Shown here piece after piece: positions 1 to 8,249 of a stretch of 64,000 bases of DNA. Numbering within the stretch: position 1 is the stretch's first letter; every line of letters begins with the position of its first letter. Where the stretch lies: NCBI GenBank assembly GCA_021203205.1, contig JAJQBQ010000001.1, positions 17,073 to 81,072 on the forward strand. Reading direction: 5' to 3'. The DNA comes from Lachnospiraceae bacterium (GTDB taxonomy: Bacteria; Bacillota; Clostridia; Lachnospirales; Lachnospiraceae). The position numbers were made by a program, and so were the translations under genes. The notes under the pieces were generated by a model. That model worked only from the letters and a program-made list of their open reading frames with translations. It was not told the origin of the DNA and ran no database searches.

Positions 1-653
1 TCGTTGAGGGAGATTCCGCAGGCGGCTCCGCAAAGACAGCACGCACCAGGGCCACACAGGCTATTCTGCCGCTGCGAGGCAAGATTTTAAACGTGGAAAA
101 GGCCAGACTGGACCGCATTCTCGGGAACGCCGAGATTCGCGCTATGATTACCGCCTTCGGCACGGGCATCCATGAGGATTTTGATATTACGAAGCTGCGC
201 TATCACAAGATCATCATCATGACGGATGCGGATGTGGACGGCGCCCATATCGCGACACTGCTGCTGACGTTTTTCTACCGGTTTATGCCGGAGCTGATCC
301 GCCAGGGGCATGTTTACCTGGCGACGCCGCCTTTATATCAGCTCACGAAGAACAAGAAGGTCTGGTACGCCTACAGCGACGAGGAACTGGACGCCATTCT
401 CACGGAAGTGGGCCGCGACAATCAGAATAAGATTCAGCGCTATAAGGGACTGGGCGAGATGGATGCGGATCAGCTTTGGGAGACTACCATGGATCCGAAG
501 ACCAGAATTTTAAAGAAAGTATTGATTGACGAGACGAACGCGGCGGAAATTGACCTGACATTCACCACGCTGATGGGCGATGAGGTGGAGCCGAGACGGG
601 AATTCATAGAGGAAAACGCAAAATTTGTGAAAAATCTGGATCGTTCCGCTTAA
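1..653 (+). CDS. gyrB: DNA gyrase subunit B (C-terminal part)
   Basis: The gene runs in from before the window; the reading frame begins at base 3. About 216 C-terminal residues remain. They start inside the TOPRIM domain ([10 protein letters not shown]) and continue through the metal-binding segment [10 protein letters not shown] and the [15 protein letters not shown] block typical of type IIA topoisomerase B subunits. GyrB supplies the ATPase and TOPRIM halves of DNA gyrase, which introduces negative supercoils. The gyrA gene follows 150 bp downstream in the same orientation, which separates this from a parE assignment. The start and ATPase domain cannot be assessed. Confidence 0.97.
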   Translation, partial: VEGDSAGGSAKTARTRATQAILPLRGKILNVEKARLDRILGNAEIRAMITAFGTGIHEDFDITKLRYHKIIIMTDADVDGAHIATLLLTFFYRFMPELIRQGHVYLATPPLYQLTKNKKVWYAYSDEELDAILTEVGRDNQNKIQRYKGLGEMDADQLWETTMDPKTRILKKVLIDETNAAEIDLTFTTLMGDEVEPRREFIEENAKFVKNLDRSA

Positions 654-803
654 TTGTGAGGACTGAAGTTCCGCTTCGTGACATTTGGCTGGCGTCGAAG
701 TCGGGTGGCTTGAGAAAATTGCTTCGCAATTGTCTCAGCGAAGTTTGGCAGAGCTGAACTTCGGATTGAATTACGCTGAAGCGTTCGTCGAAAAGAGGAT
801 AGA
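654..803 (+). repeat. hairpin-rich spacer between gyrB and gyrA
   Basis: This spacer is packed with inverted repeats built from GAAGT/ACTTC words. One hairpin pairs 710-721 with 727-738 around the loop CTTCG, with one mismatch. A second pairs CGAAGTT (739-745) with AACTTCG (757-763). GAAGTTC (665-671) can also pair with GAACTTC (756-762). The stretch CTGAAGTTCCGCTTCGTGA (663-681) closely resembles 44721-44738 in the cysNC downstream spacer, so this is probably a member of a dispersed intergenic repeat family. The gyrA ribosome-binding site (aagaggat, before 804) lies just outside. Confidence 0.5.
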
Positions 804-3563
804 ATGGCTGATAACAGGGATGATAAAAATGAGGAAAGACAGGATGAGCACACGCTGGACGAGCATGTTTTTGACAAAATTCAGCATGTGGACCTGAAGG
901 AGACCATGGAGACTTCCTACATCGATTACGCCATGAGCGTGATCGTGGCGCGCGCTCTGCCGGATGTGCGGGACGGTTTAAAGCCGGTGCAGCGCAGAGT
1001 GCTGTACTCCATGATCGAGTTAAACAATACGCCGGATAAGCCCCACCGTAAGTGTGCGCGTATCGTCGGTGATACGATGGGTAAATTTCACCCGCACGGT
1101 GACAGTTCCATCTACGGGGCGCTGGTGAATCTGGCGCAGGAGTGGTCAACCAGGTATCCGCTGGTGGACGGCCACGGAAATTTCGGCTCGGTGGACGGCG
1201 ACGGCGCCGCTGCCATGCGTTACACGGAAGCACGCTTAAGTAAGATTTCCATGGAAATGCTGGCGGACATCAACAAGAACACGGTGGACTTTTCTCCGAA
1301 CTTTGACGAGACGGAGACGGAGCCGGACGTGCTGCCGGCAAGAATTCCGAATCTTTTGGTGAACGGCACCAGCGGCATCGCAGTGGGTATGGCCACGAAT
1401 ATCCCGCCCCACAATCTGGGTGAGGTGATCGATGCCGTCATCAAAATGATTGACAATTACGTGCAGGAAGACCGGGAGACTTCCATCGGGGAGCTGATGA
1501 AGATCGTCAAGGGGCCGGATTTTCCGACCGGCGGCATTATCCTTGGGCGGCGCGGCATCGAGCAGGCCTACCGCACCGGGCGCGGGAAGATCCGCGTGCG
1601 CGCTGTGGTAGATACGGAGCCGATGGAAAACGGCAAGACGAGAATTGTGGTGTCCGAGCTGCCTTTCATGGTAAATAAGGCAAAACTGATCGAAAAGATC
1701 GCCGACCTGGTGAAGGAGAAGCGTATCGACGGCATCGTGGGACTGCGCGACGAGTCCGACAAGCAGGGCATGCGGGTGGTCATCGAGCTCAGACGTGATG
1801 TCAACGCGAACGTCATTTTGAATCAGCTTTACAAGCATACACAGCTGCAGGATTCCTTCGGCGTGAATATGCTGGCTCTGGTGAACAATGAGCCGAAGGT
1901 GTTAAACCTCTATGAAATGCTGTATTATTACCTGCAGCACCAGAAGGACGTTGTCACCCGCCGTACACAGTATGAATTGAACCGCGCCGAGGAGCGCGCA
2001 CATATATTGGAGGGCCTGTTAAAGGCGCTGGATCACATTGATGAGGTCATTTCCATCATCCGATCCTCGAAGACAACGGCGGAGGCGAAGGCCAGGCTGA
2101 TCGAGCGGTTCGAGTTTTCGGATGTGCAGGCCCAGAATATCGTCGACATGCGTCTGCGCCAGCTGACCGGTCTGGCCAGAGAAGAGCTCTTAAGCGAATA
2201 TCAGGAGCTGGAGGAAAAGATCGCGGAGTTGAAGGCCATTCTGGCGGACGAAAAACTGCTGCTGGGGGTGATCCGCGAGGAGATCGGCATCGTAAAAGAA
2301 AAGTACGCCGATGAGAGGCGCACGCAGATCGGTATCGACGATGCGGAGGAATTCACGTCGGAGGATCTGATCCCGGATGAGGATGTGGTGGTCACCATGA
2401 CTAACCTGGGCTATATTAAACGCACACCGGCGGATACCTTTAAGAACCAGGGCCGCGGCGGGCGCGGCATTCGCGGCATGCAGACCATCGAGGACGATTT
2501 TGTAAAAGAAATGTTTGCGGCGACCACGCATCAGAGTCTCATGCTCTTTACGAACCGGGGCAGGGTCTTCAGACTAAAAGTATATGAGATTCCGGAGGCG
2601 AGCCGCACGGCCAGGGGCACGGCCATCGTGAACCTGCTGCAGCTGATGCCGGATGAGAAAATCTCCGCTGTTATTCCCACGCAGCGCACAAAGAAGAGGA
2701 ATGATGCCGGGGAGGATGAGGAAGAGATAATTTCCGCATATACGGATGACGAAGAAGCGGATGACTTTGCGGAAAGCGGAGCTTTCGTGGATGATTCCCG
2801 GGATGAAGCGACAGATGCTTTCGATGCGGATGACGGCGATTCGAAAGATGACGGAGAAATTTCGGATGGGGAAAATACGGAGGATGCAGAAGACGGTGAT
2901 GCGGTCGACGGTTCCAATCCGGAGGATCATATGTATCTGGTGATGGCCACGAAGCGCGGTCTGATCAAGCGCACGAAGCTATCGGCATTTTCGAGAATCC
3001 AGAAGAACGGACTGATCGCCATCGTGCTCCGGGAGGACGACGACCTGATCGAGGTCAAGGTGACGAACGGCAAAAACGATATCTTCCTTGTGACGGGAAA
3101 AGGTCAGTGCATTCGTTTTCATGAGAGCTGTGTGCGTCCGAGCGGAAGAGTTTCCATGGGAGTAAAGGGCATTCGACTCATGGAAGGCGATGAAGTTGTG
3201 GCCATGCAGACAAACCGCCAGGGCAAATATCTCCTGTTCGTAACCGAAAAGGGCATGGGCAAGCGCACGAAGCTTTCGGAATTCCCGCGCAAAGGCCGGG
3301 CCGGAAAGGGCGTCATCGGTTATAAGATTAAAGAGAAAACCGGCGATGTGGTGAGCGCGAAGGCCGTATTCGATGACGATGAGGTGATGCTAATCACATC
3401 GGAGGGAATCCTGATCCGCATCTCGGCCAGCAGCATCTCCGTCAACGGGAGGGCGGCCTCCGGCGTGAAGCTGATGACCGTAGATAAGGAGAGCAACGCG
3501 TACGTTTCCAGCGTAGCCAGGATCCGGGAAGACGGAGAACCGCAGTTTACGGATGAAGTATAA
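804..3563 (+). CDS. gyrA: DNA gyrase subunit A with acidic insert
   Basis: Breakage-reunion subunit of DNA gyrase. The catalytic tyrosine is Y140 (AAMRYTEARL), preceded by the quinolone-region helix HPHGDSSIYGAL (residues 96-107). The GyrA-box-like motif QGRGGRGIRG begins the C-terminal beta-pinwheel near residue 550, which wraps DNA. At 919 residues it is about 80-100 longer than usual. The excess is a highly acidic Asp/Glu/Ser-rich segment at about residues 632-709, placed between pinwheel blades; normal pinwheel sequence (HMYLVMATKRGLIKRT) resumes after it. The residue aligned with E. coli Asp87 is Gly105. Start chosen at ATG 804 with aagaggat upstream. Confidence 0.97.
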   Translation: MADNRDDKNEERQDEHTLDEHVFDKIQHVDLKETMETSYIDYAMSVIVARALPDVRDGLKPVQRRVLYSMIELNNTPDKPHRKCARIVGDTMGKFHPHGDSSIYGALVNLAQEWSTRYPLVDGHGNFGSVDGDGAAAMRYTEARLSKISMEMLADINKNTVDFSPNFDETETEPDVLPARIPNLLVNGTSGIAVGMATNIPPHNLGEVIDAVIKMIDNYVQEDRETSIGELMKIVKGPDFPTGGIILGRRGIEQAYRTGRGKIRVRAVVDTEPMENGKTRIVVSELPFMVNKAKLIEKIADLVKEKRIDGIVGLRDESDKQGMRVVIELRRDVNANVILNQLYKHTQLQDSFGVNMLALVNNEPKVLNLYEMLYYYLQHQKDVVTRRTQYELNRAEERAHILEGLLKALDHIDEVISIIRSSKTTAEAKARLIERFEFSDVQAQNIVDMRLRQLTGLAREELLSEYQELEEKIAELKAILADEKLLLGVIREEIGIVKEKYADERRTQIGIDDAEEFTSEDLIPDEDVVVTMTNLGYIKRTPADTFKNQGRGGRGIRGMQTIEDDFVKEMFAATTHQSLMLFTNRGRVFRLKVYEIPEASRTARGTAIVNLLQLMPDEKISAVIPTQRTKKRNDAGEDEEEIISAYTDDEEADDFAESGAFVDDSRDEATDAFDADDGDSKDDGEISDGENTEDAEDGDAVDGSNPEDHMYLVMATKRGLIKRTKLSAFSRIQKNGLIAIVLREDDDLIEVKVTNGKNDIFLVTGKGQCIRFHESCVRPSGRVSMGVKGIRLMEGDEVVAMQTNRQGKYLLFVTEKGMGKRTKLSEFPRKGRAGKGVIGYKIKEKTGDVVSAKAVFDDDEVMLITSEGILIRISASSISVNGRAASGVKLMTVDKESNAYVSSVARIREDGEPQFTDEV

Positions 3564-3589
3564 ATGAAGTATTTTTACAGGAAAAATGC

Positions 3590-4597
3590 ATGAATAATAT
3601 AAAAAAATTTTTTAAAGACAGAAAAGTAAAAGCTTTCTTTCTCCAGGTTCTTGGGCCGCTGGCGGTGTTCATTGTGGCGATTTTTATCATGTATGAATTG
3701 TTGCTTATGGGCGAAAATTACATGGATGAGACGATCAACGAGGTGAAAATCGCGCTGGGCGAGGACGGCGAGTTAAGCATTTCTCTGGATGGCACCCGGG
3801 ACGATATCTATATTCTCTGGGAGACCGACGGCGGCAGCGTGACACCGCTGGTGGAGGATGAGGATTTCTCCCATATTGATGACTCGTACCATTACATCTG
3901 CTATACCTACTGCGACGACGGCATCCGCTGGGATCCGCTGGATGCGACCGGCGATGAGTTTGAGCTGGCGACCGTGCGGGCGACGATTTACTATATCACG
4001 GAAGGCCAGACAAAGGATTATATCAAGACAAACAGTGACAATGTGGAAATGCAGCTCACTATCACGCTGCGCGTGGATGAGGATGGCACTGTCACGGAGG
4101 TGGAGGATGAGGATCACTACTTCTCCAATCCGCAGAAAAAAGGCGTGTCCGACACCTGGTCGGAGATCTACGTGGTGAGTCAGGATGAGGACGGCATTAC
4201 GCTCCGTTACCGCACGAACGCGGATATCGTGGTGGAGAGCGACGATACCGCTTATGTGCTGATCTGGGAAAATGAGGACGGACTGATCAGCGAGACGGAT
4301 CTGGCATCCGGCATCTTCCCGGTGGCGGGAATTTCGGAGGAGGAAGACGAAAACCACGTATGTTATATCCGTCAGAGCGATATGGTCACCGTGCTGTGGC
4401 GGGATCTCGAGACATTGACGGATGCGAGTGGCAGCGCGTATACCGAGGTGAAGGCTTACCTCGTGGATCAGAGTATTTATGAAAATGAGACGTTTACGGA
4501 GGAACAGAAGTTCCAGGAGGCCGTGACGGGGGTGAGCGTGACCCAGGCGGCTGTGAAAAGTAACGATAATTCATTGAAAGCCAGTTGTGAATCGTGA
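3590..4597 (+). CDS. hypothetical membrane-anchored protein
   Basis: A 335-residue protein I do not recognise. A basic N-terminus (KKFFKDRKVKAF) is followed by one hydrophobic segment at about residues 17-40, then about 290 residues of acidic, beta-rich sequence with many Asp-Glu-Asp-Gly turns, presumably outside the cell. No cysteine lipobox or catalytic motif is evident. It starts 26 bp after gyrA and ends 33 bp before the GH105 gene, so it may be co-transcribed with either. ATG 3590 is chosen because of the upstream CAGGAAAAA. Function unknown. Confidence 0.75.
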   Translation: MNNIKKFFKDRKVKAFFLQVLGPLAVFIVAIFIMYELLLMGENYMDETINEVKIALGEDGELSISLDGTRDDIYILWETDGGSVTPLVEDEDFSHIDDSYHYICYTYCDDGIRWDPLDATGDEFELATVRATIYYITEGQTKDYIKTNSDNVEMQLTITLRVDEDGTVTEVEDEDHYFSNPQKKGVSDTWSEIYVVSQDEDGITLRYRTNADIVVESDDTAYVLIWENEDGLISETDLASGIFPVAGISEEEDENHVCYIRQSDMVTVLWRDLETLTDASGSAYTEVKAYLVDQSIYENETFTEEQKFQEAVTGVSVTQAAVKSNDNSLKASCES

Positions 4598-4630
4598 CCA
4601 GTAAAAATCGAATCGTGAGGGAAACTTAAA

Positions 4631-5974
4631 ATGGAAAAAACAGAGAAAACAGGCGGTTCCGGTGCAGGAGAACGAAAATTTACGATACCCGGTATCAGAA
4701 GTGCGAAAGCAGCGGAGTCGAAGGAAGAGCCGGAGATTGACCCGGCAGAGGTGTCCTGCAAGCTGGATCTGGTGATCGGCAAGCTGATGCACTTAGGTGA
4801 ACCGGCGAACGAGACCTCGCTGAAAGACCAGGGACAGAAAAAAGGTTTTTATAAAAGAGATTTCGGCATTCAGGAGTGGGACTGGCCTCAGGGAGTGGGT
4901 CTCTACGGCCTGCTTTCGGTGATGAAAAAGACCGGAAGTACCGCATATGTGGATTTTCTGGAGCGCTGGTTTGAGGATAACCTGAAACGTGGGCTGCCAT
5001 CCAGAAACATCAACACGACCGCGCCGCTTCTGACGCTGGCGGAGCTGCTTGCGGACAGAAACAGGGAGGCGGAAAAAATAAAGCTGTCGACTGAAACAGG
5101 AATACAAAGTACGCAGCCTCGGATGCCGGGAGAAGATTCGCAGACAGAAATAAAAGAAAAGGATGCCGCAGAAGAAACAGAAAACACAGAAAAATGGAAA
5201 GCGTATGAAAGATTATGTACCGACTGGGCGGAGTGGCTGATGAAGGAGCTGCCACGCACAGAGGAGGGCGGTTTCCAGCATGTGACGAGTTCGGTTACGG
5301 GAGACCGCAATGCTGTGACGCTGAATGAGCAGGAACTCTGGATTGACACACTGTTTATGGCCGTGCTGTTTCTGGATAAAATGGGGCAGATCTGCGGGCG
5401 GCAGGACTGGACCGCGGAGGCGGAGTATCAGGTGCTGACGCATATACGTTATCTGTGGGATCCGAAGAGCGGCCTTTTCTACCACGGGTGGACATTTAAA
5501 GAAAGAAATAATTTCGGCGGCGTTTTCTGGTGCCGCGGCAACAGCTGGTTCACGCTGGGAATCCCCGAATTGATCGAAATGTATGGCGGAAAGATGGAAA
5601 AGTCTCTGGAGCGGCATATACTGGCGGTTTTCCGTGCGCAGGTTTCCAAACTAAAGGAACTGCAGGCGGAGGACGGCATGTGGCACACGGTTCTGGATGA
5701 TGACACAAGCTACACGGAAACCTCCGGTTCCGCAGCGATCGCGGCAGGGATGCTGAAAGGAGTTCGCCTGGGAATTCTGGGGGAGGAATATCGAACCTGC
5801 GCCCGGAGAGCGATTTCCGGTATCATGAATCAGATTCTGCCGGACGGAACCGTGTTGAAGGTATCCGGAGGCACGCGCATCGGGATGGACGCGCAGCATT
5901 ACAGGGATATTTTTCTGGCACCGATGGCGTATGGGCAGTCGCTTACAATTATGGCACTCAGTGAAGCGCTGTAG
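4631..5974 (+). CDS. glycoside hydrolase family 105-like protein (unsaturated glycuronyl hydrolase)
   Basis: Resembles YteR/YesR-type unsaturated rhamnogalacturonyl hydrolases, which remove the 4,5-unsaturated uronic acid left by polysaccharide lyases. Supporting blocks are GLYGLLSVMKKTGS, NINTTAPLLTLAELL, ELWIDTLFMAVLFLDK with the expected catalytic Asp239, and FWCRGNSWFTLGIPEL, in an alpha/alpha-barrel layout. No signal peptide is visible, so it should act in the cytoplasm on imported oligosaccharides. Compared with the family it has a charged, low-complexity insert at about residues 145-195 (Glu/Lys/Thr-rich). Length 447 residues against roughly 370 usual. The exact substrate is unresolved. 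Confidence 0.8.
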   Translation: MEKTEKTGGSGAGERKFTIPGIRSAKAAESKEEPEIDPAEVSCKLDLVIGKLMHLGEPANETSLKDQGQKKGFYKRDFGIQEWDWPQGVGLYGLLSVMKKTGSTAYVDFLERWFEDNLKRGLPSRNINTTAPLLTLAELLADRNREAEKIKLSTETGIQSTQPRMPGEDSQTEIKEKDAAEETENTEKWKAYERLCTDWAEWLMKELPRTEEGGFQHVTSSVTGDRNAVTLNEQELWIDTLFMAVLFLDKMGQICGRQDWTAEAEYQVLTHIRYLWDPKSGLFYHGWTFKERNNFGGVFWCRGNSWFTLGIPELIEMYGGKMEKSLERHILAVFRAQVSKLKELQAEDGMWHTVLDDDTSYTETSGSAAIAAGMLKGVRLGILGEEYRTCARRAISGIMNQILPDGTVLKVSGGTRIGMDAQHYRDIFLAPMAYGQSLTIMALSEAL

Positions 5975-6007
5975 ATGGAAAAGTGAAAAACAGTTTGGGA
6001 AACAGTT

Positions 6008-6967
6008 ATGAATTATATCGTATTTGATTTGGAGTGGAATCAGTCTCCGGGCGGAAAAAATTTTGAGGTCGAGGGACTGCCTTTCGAGATTATAGAAATC
6101 GGGGCGGTAAAACTTGATGAACACAGGCAAATTGTAGATGAGTTCTGGCATCTGGTAAAGCCGGTAGTTTACCACAGGATGAGCCGGGCCGTGAGAGAGG
6201 TCACGGGAATTTCAAATACAAAACTGAAGCAGGGAGAGCTTTTTACGGAAGTATATGAAAAATTTACGGAATGGTGCGGCGAGGAGCCGGTGTTCTGTAC
6301 CTGGGGGCCGTCGGACCTCACGGAACTGCAGAGAAATGCGGCCTTTCATCACCTGAAAATGGATTTTTCTTATCCGCTGTTTTATTATGATGTTCAAAAG
6401 CTGTTCAGTCTGAGCTGTGAGGACGGAAGAAGCCGTAAAAGCCTGAAATATGCGGTGGAGTACCTGAAACTGGAAGAGACAGAAGGGTATCACCGCGCCA
6501 TGTCAGATGCCCTGTACACCGCAAAGGTGATGGAGAAAATTGACTTTGAGCGTGTACGGAGCAAAATATCGGTGGATTATTACCGGGTACCCCGGGGGCG
6601 GAAAGAGGAAATACATCTTGTATTTGATACTTATGCAAAGGATGTATCCATGTCCTACCAGACCAGAGATGAGCTGATGAAGGATCGGAAGCTGTTTTCT
6701 ACGAAATGTTATATCTGCGGAAAAAACGCGAAACGGAAAATTCGCTGGTTTTCGGACAATTCCCGCGCCTGTTACTCCGTCTCGTTCTGTCCGGAACACG
6801 GCTGGCTGAAAGGAAAGATACGAATAAGAAAATCAATGGACGGAAGATATTTCGGAATCAAAACATTGAAACTGATCGGAGATTCGGAGATGGAGGCGAT
6901 CCGCGAGAAAAAGCGGTCGATCCAGGAGAGACGGCGAAACCACCGGCATGAGGAAAGACAGGGATGA
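6008..6967 (+). CDS. DEDD-family 3'-5' exonuclease with zinc-ribbon-like tail
   Basis: The first 190 residues are a DnaQ-like exonuclease fold: YIVFDLEWNQ gives the first Asp/Glu pair, CTWGPSDLTEL lies in the Exo II region, and GYHRAMSDALYTAKV supplies the His/Asp of a DEDDh enzyme. It then carries a CYICGKNAKRKIR segment and a later FCPEHGW, which together look like a small zinc-binding module, and ends in a basic helix. Such proteins degrade single-stranded DNA or RNA 3' ends; whether this one acts on DNA or RNA is not clear. A bidirectional terminator follows at 7064-7100. Confidence 0.85.
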   Translation: MNYIVFDLEWNQSPGGKNFEVEGLPFEIIEIGAVKLDEHRQIVDEFWHLVKPVVYHRMSRAVREVTGISNTKLKQGELFTEVYEKFTEWCGEEPVFCTWGPSDLTELQRNAAFHHLKMDFSYPLFYYDVQKLFSLSCEDGRSRKSLKYAVEYLKLEETEGYHRAMSDALYTAKVMEKIDFERVRSKISVDYYRVPRGRKEEIHLVFDTYAKDVSMSYQTRDELMKDRKLFSTKCYICGKNAKRKIRWFSDNSRACYSVSFCPEHGWLKGKIRIRKSMDGRYFGIKTLKLIGDSEMEAIREKKRSIQERRRNHRHEERQG

Positions 6968-7063
6968 GCCGGGATTGTCGGAACAGAAGTTATTGTTTTG
7001 CATGAACTCCAGTTCCGGCAATTCGTGAAAGAACTTACTTTTGAAAATTCGACTGTTTTTATG

Positions 7064-7100
7064 AAAAAACTTCTCAAAGCCATGCTCTGAGAAGTTTTTT
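7064..7100. terminator. bidirectional Rho-independent terminator
   Basis: A perfect 13-bp inverted repeat, AAAAAACTTCTCA at 7064-7076 and its complement at 7088-7100, with an 11-base loop. It has A-tract and T-tract ends, so it works in both directions. It separates the plus-strand exonuclease gene from the minus-strand recombinase-like gene. Confidence 0.9.
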
Positions 7101-7248
7101 ATATTATTCAATATATATGCAGGGAAAATCCATGACTGCTCTGAACAATATGCAACCATCGAATCTGTTTTAAGCCATGCATCTGAAGCTGAGCGGATTT
7201 TTGTATTCTTAAAAAAGATGCCCGCATATATACAGATGTAAATAAGGC

Positions 7249-7983
7249 TTACTGATTCTCGTAGGAATCGATCAGCTCATCGAGTTCCTCCAGCAGGCAG
7301 TCGACGCGGCCGTAGAAGGCATCGTTGTTTGCCGGGCTGTCGAAACGGTCGCGGATATCTGTCAGGAGATCAATGGCCTTGTTCAGGCGTTTTTTGCCGT
7401 TGTCATCCAGGTAGAGCATGTAGCGGCTGCGCTCGTTCTCTTCCGGAGTCATCTTGCGAAGCACGACCTGTACGTTCGGCTTTTCGCCGATAAAGCGGTA
7501 GGTGATGGACGGCGAAGCGTGGTTGAAGAGCTCCTGCAGATAGTAGATATCTCCGGTCTGTTTGTAATAACGCCACGCGAATGTCTTGCGCATGGTCTGT
7601 GCACCGATGGAGCCGAGGCCGATCTGGCGGCCCACCTGCTTGAACACACGGTAAGCCTGCTCTCTGGAAAGCGGGGTGTCAGAACCCGGATATCCGATCA
7701 GCAGATAGCCTTCCGGATCTTTATTGGCAACGAAGTTGTCGACGATCTCCTTAAATTCATCCGTGAATTTAAAGTTTGTCGTAAGCTTCCGGGTGCCGAT
7801 CTCAACGGTAAGTTCCGTTTTTCCGATCAGATCCTTGTTTTTCAGTTTCAGAATTTCCACCAGCTGCATGCCGGTGCCCACGCCGATCTCAAACATGATA
7901 TAATACTTTACATCAACTTCTTTCAGAGCAGCCTTAAATTCTTCCAGGGTTTTTTCGTCTTTGATGGGTGCAACCCAATTCAT
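7249..7983 (-). CDS. tyrosine-recombinase-like protein, probably catalytically inactive
   Basis: A 244-residue protein with the catalytic-domain layout of phage integrase/XerC proteins but almost no N-terminal DNA-binding arm. Box I reads VGTGMQLVEILKLKNKDL, box II reads QTMRKTFAWRYY, and the last box reads LFNHASPSITYRFIG. Aligned with TGLRxSEL, HxLRHTFA and LGHSSPATTLRYIG, the first catalytic Arg is Gln, the HxxR His is Gln, and the nucleophilic Tyr is Phe; a Tyr sits two residues earlier. The second Arg and the GH-type His remain. Start at 7983 is supported by GGAGG seven bases upstream. A role in DNA binding rather than strand exchange is my inference. Confidence 0.8.
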   Translation of the reverse strand: MNWVAPIKDEKTLEEFKAALKEVDVKYYIMFEIGVGTGMQLVEILKLKNKDLIGKTELTVEIGTRKLTTNFKFTDEFKEIVDNFVANKDPEGYLLIGYPGSDTPLSREQAYRVFKQVGRQIGLGSIGAQTMRKTFAWRYYKQTGDIYYLQELFNHASPSITYRFIGEKPNVQVVLRKMTPEENERSRYMLYLDDNGKKRLNKAIDLLTDIRDRFDSPANNDAFYGRVDCLLEELDELIDSYENQ

Positions 7984-8024
7984 AGTTATCCTCCATTCTG
8001 AAGCGTTAAAATATATTAAGGCAC

Positions 8025-8173
8025 AGTTTCCAAGCACCGGGGTACGGCCTTTGGAAGAATCTGTGCGTAAGGAAAAATTTCCGAAACAGAAATTTTTCCG
8101 ATTGAAACCGAATACTGTCCGGATGTATGTCTGACTGGATATCCGCACGATTTTCACGCTTCCAGGAAAATCG
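8025..8173. repeat. array of inverted repeats between dacA and the recombinase-like gene
   Basis: Three stem-loops occur in a row. First, GCACAG...CTGTGC encloses TTCCAA...TTGGAA at about 8025-8069. Second, an 11-bp perfect repeat GGAAAAATTTC pairs 8071-8081 with 8089-8099. Third, CGATTTTC at 8148-8155 pairs with 8166-8173. Read on the minus strand they lie after dacA and before the recombinase-like start. They may end dacA transcription, form the 5' leader of the recombinase-like gene, or be a protein-binding site. Confidence 0.55.
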
Positions 8174-8249
8174 GAAATCCCCTGTTTTCATGTCAGTGAA
8201 AGGCATAAAAACATATTGCCACATCCTGCCGGAATCCGGTTTATAAGCA

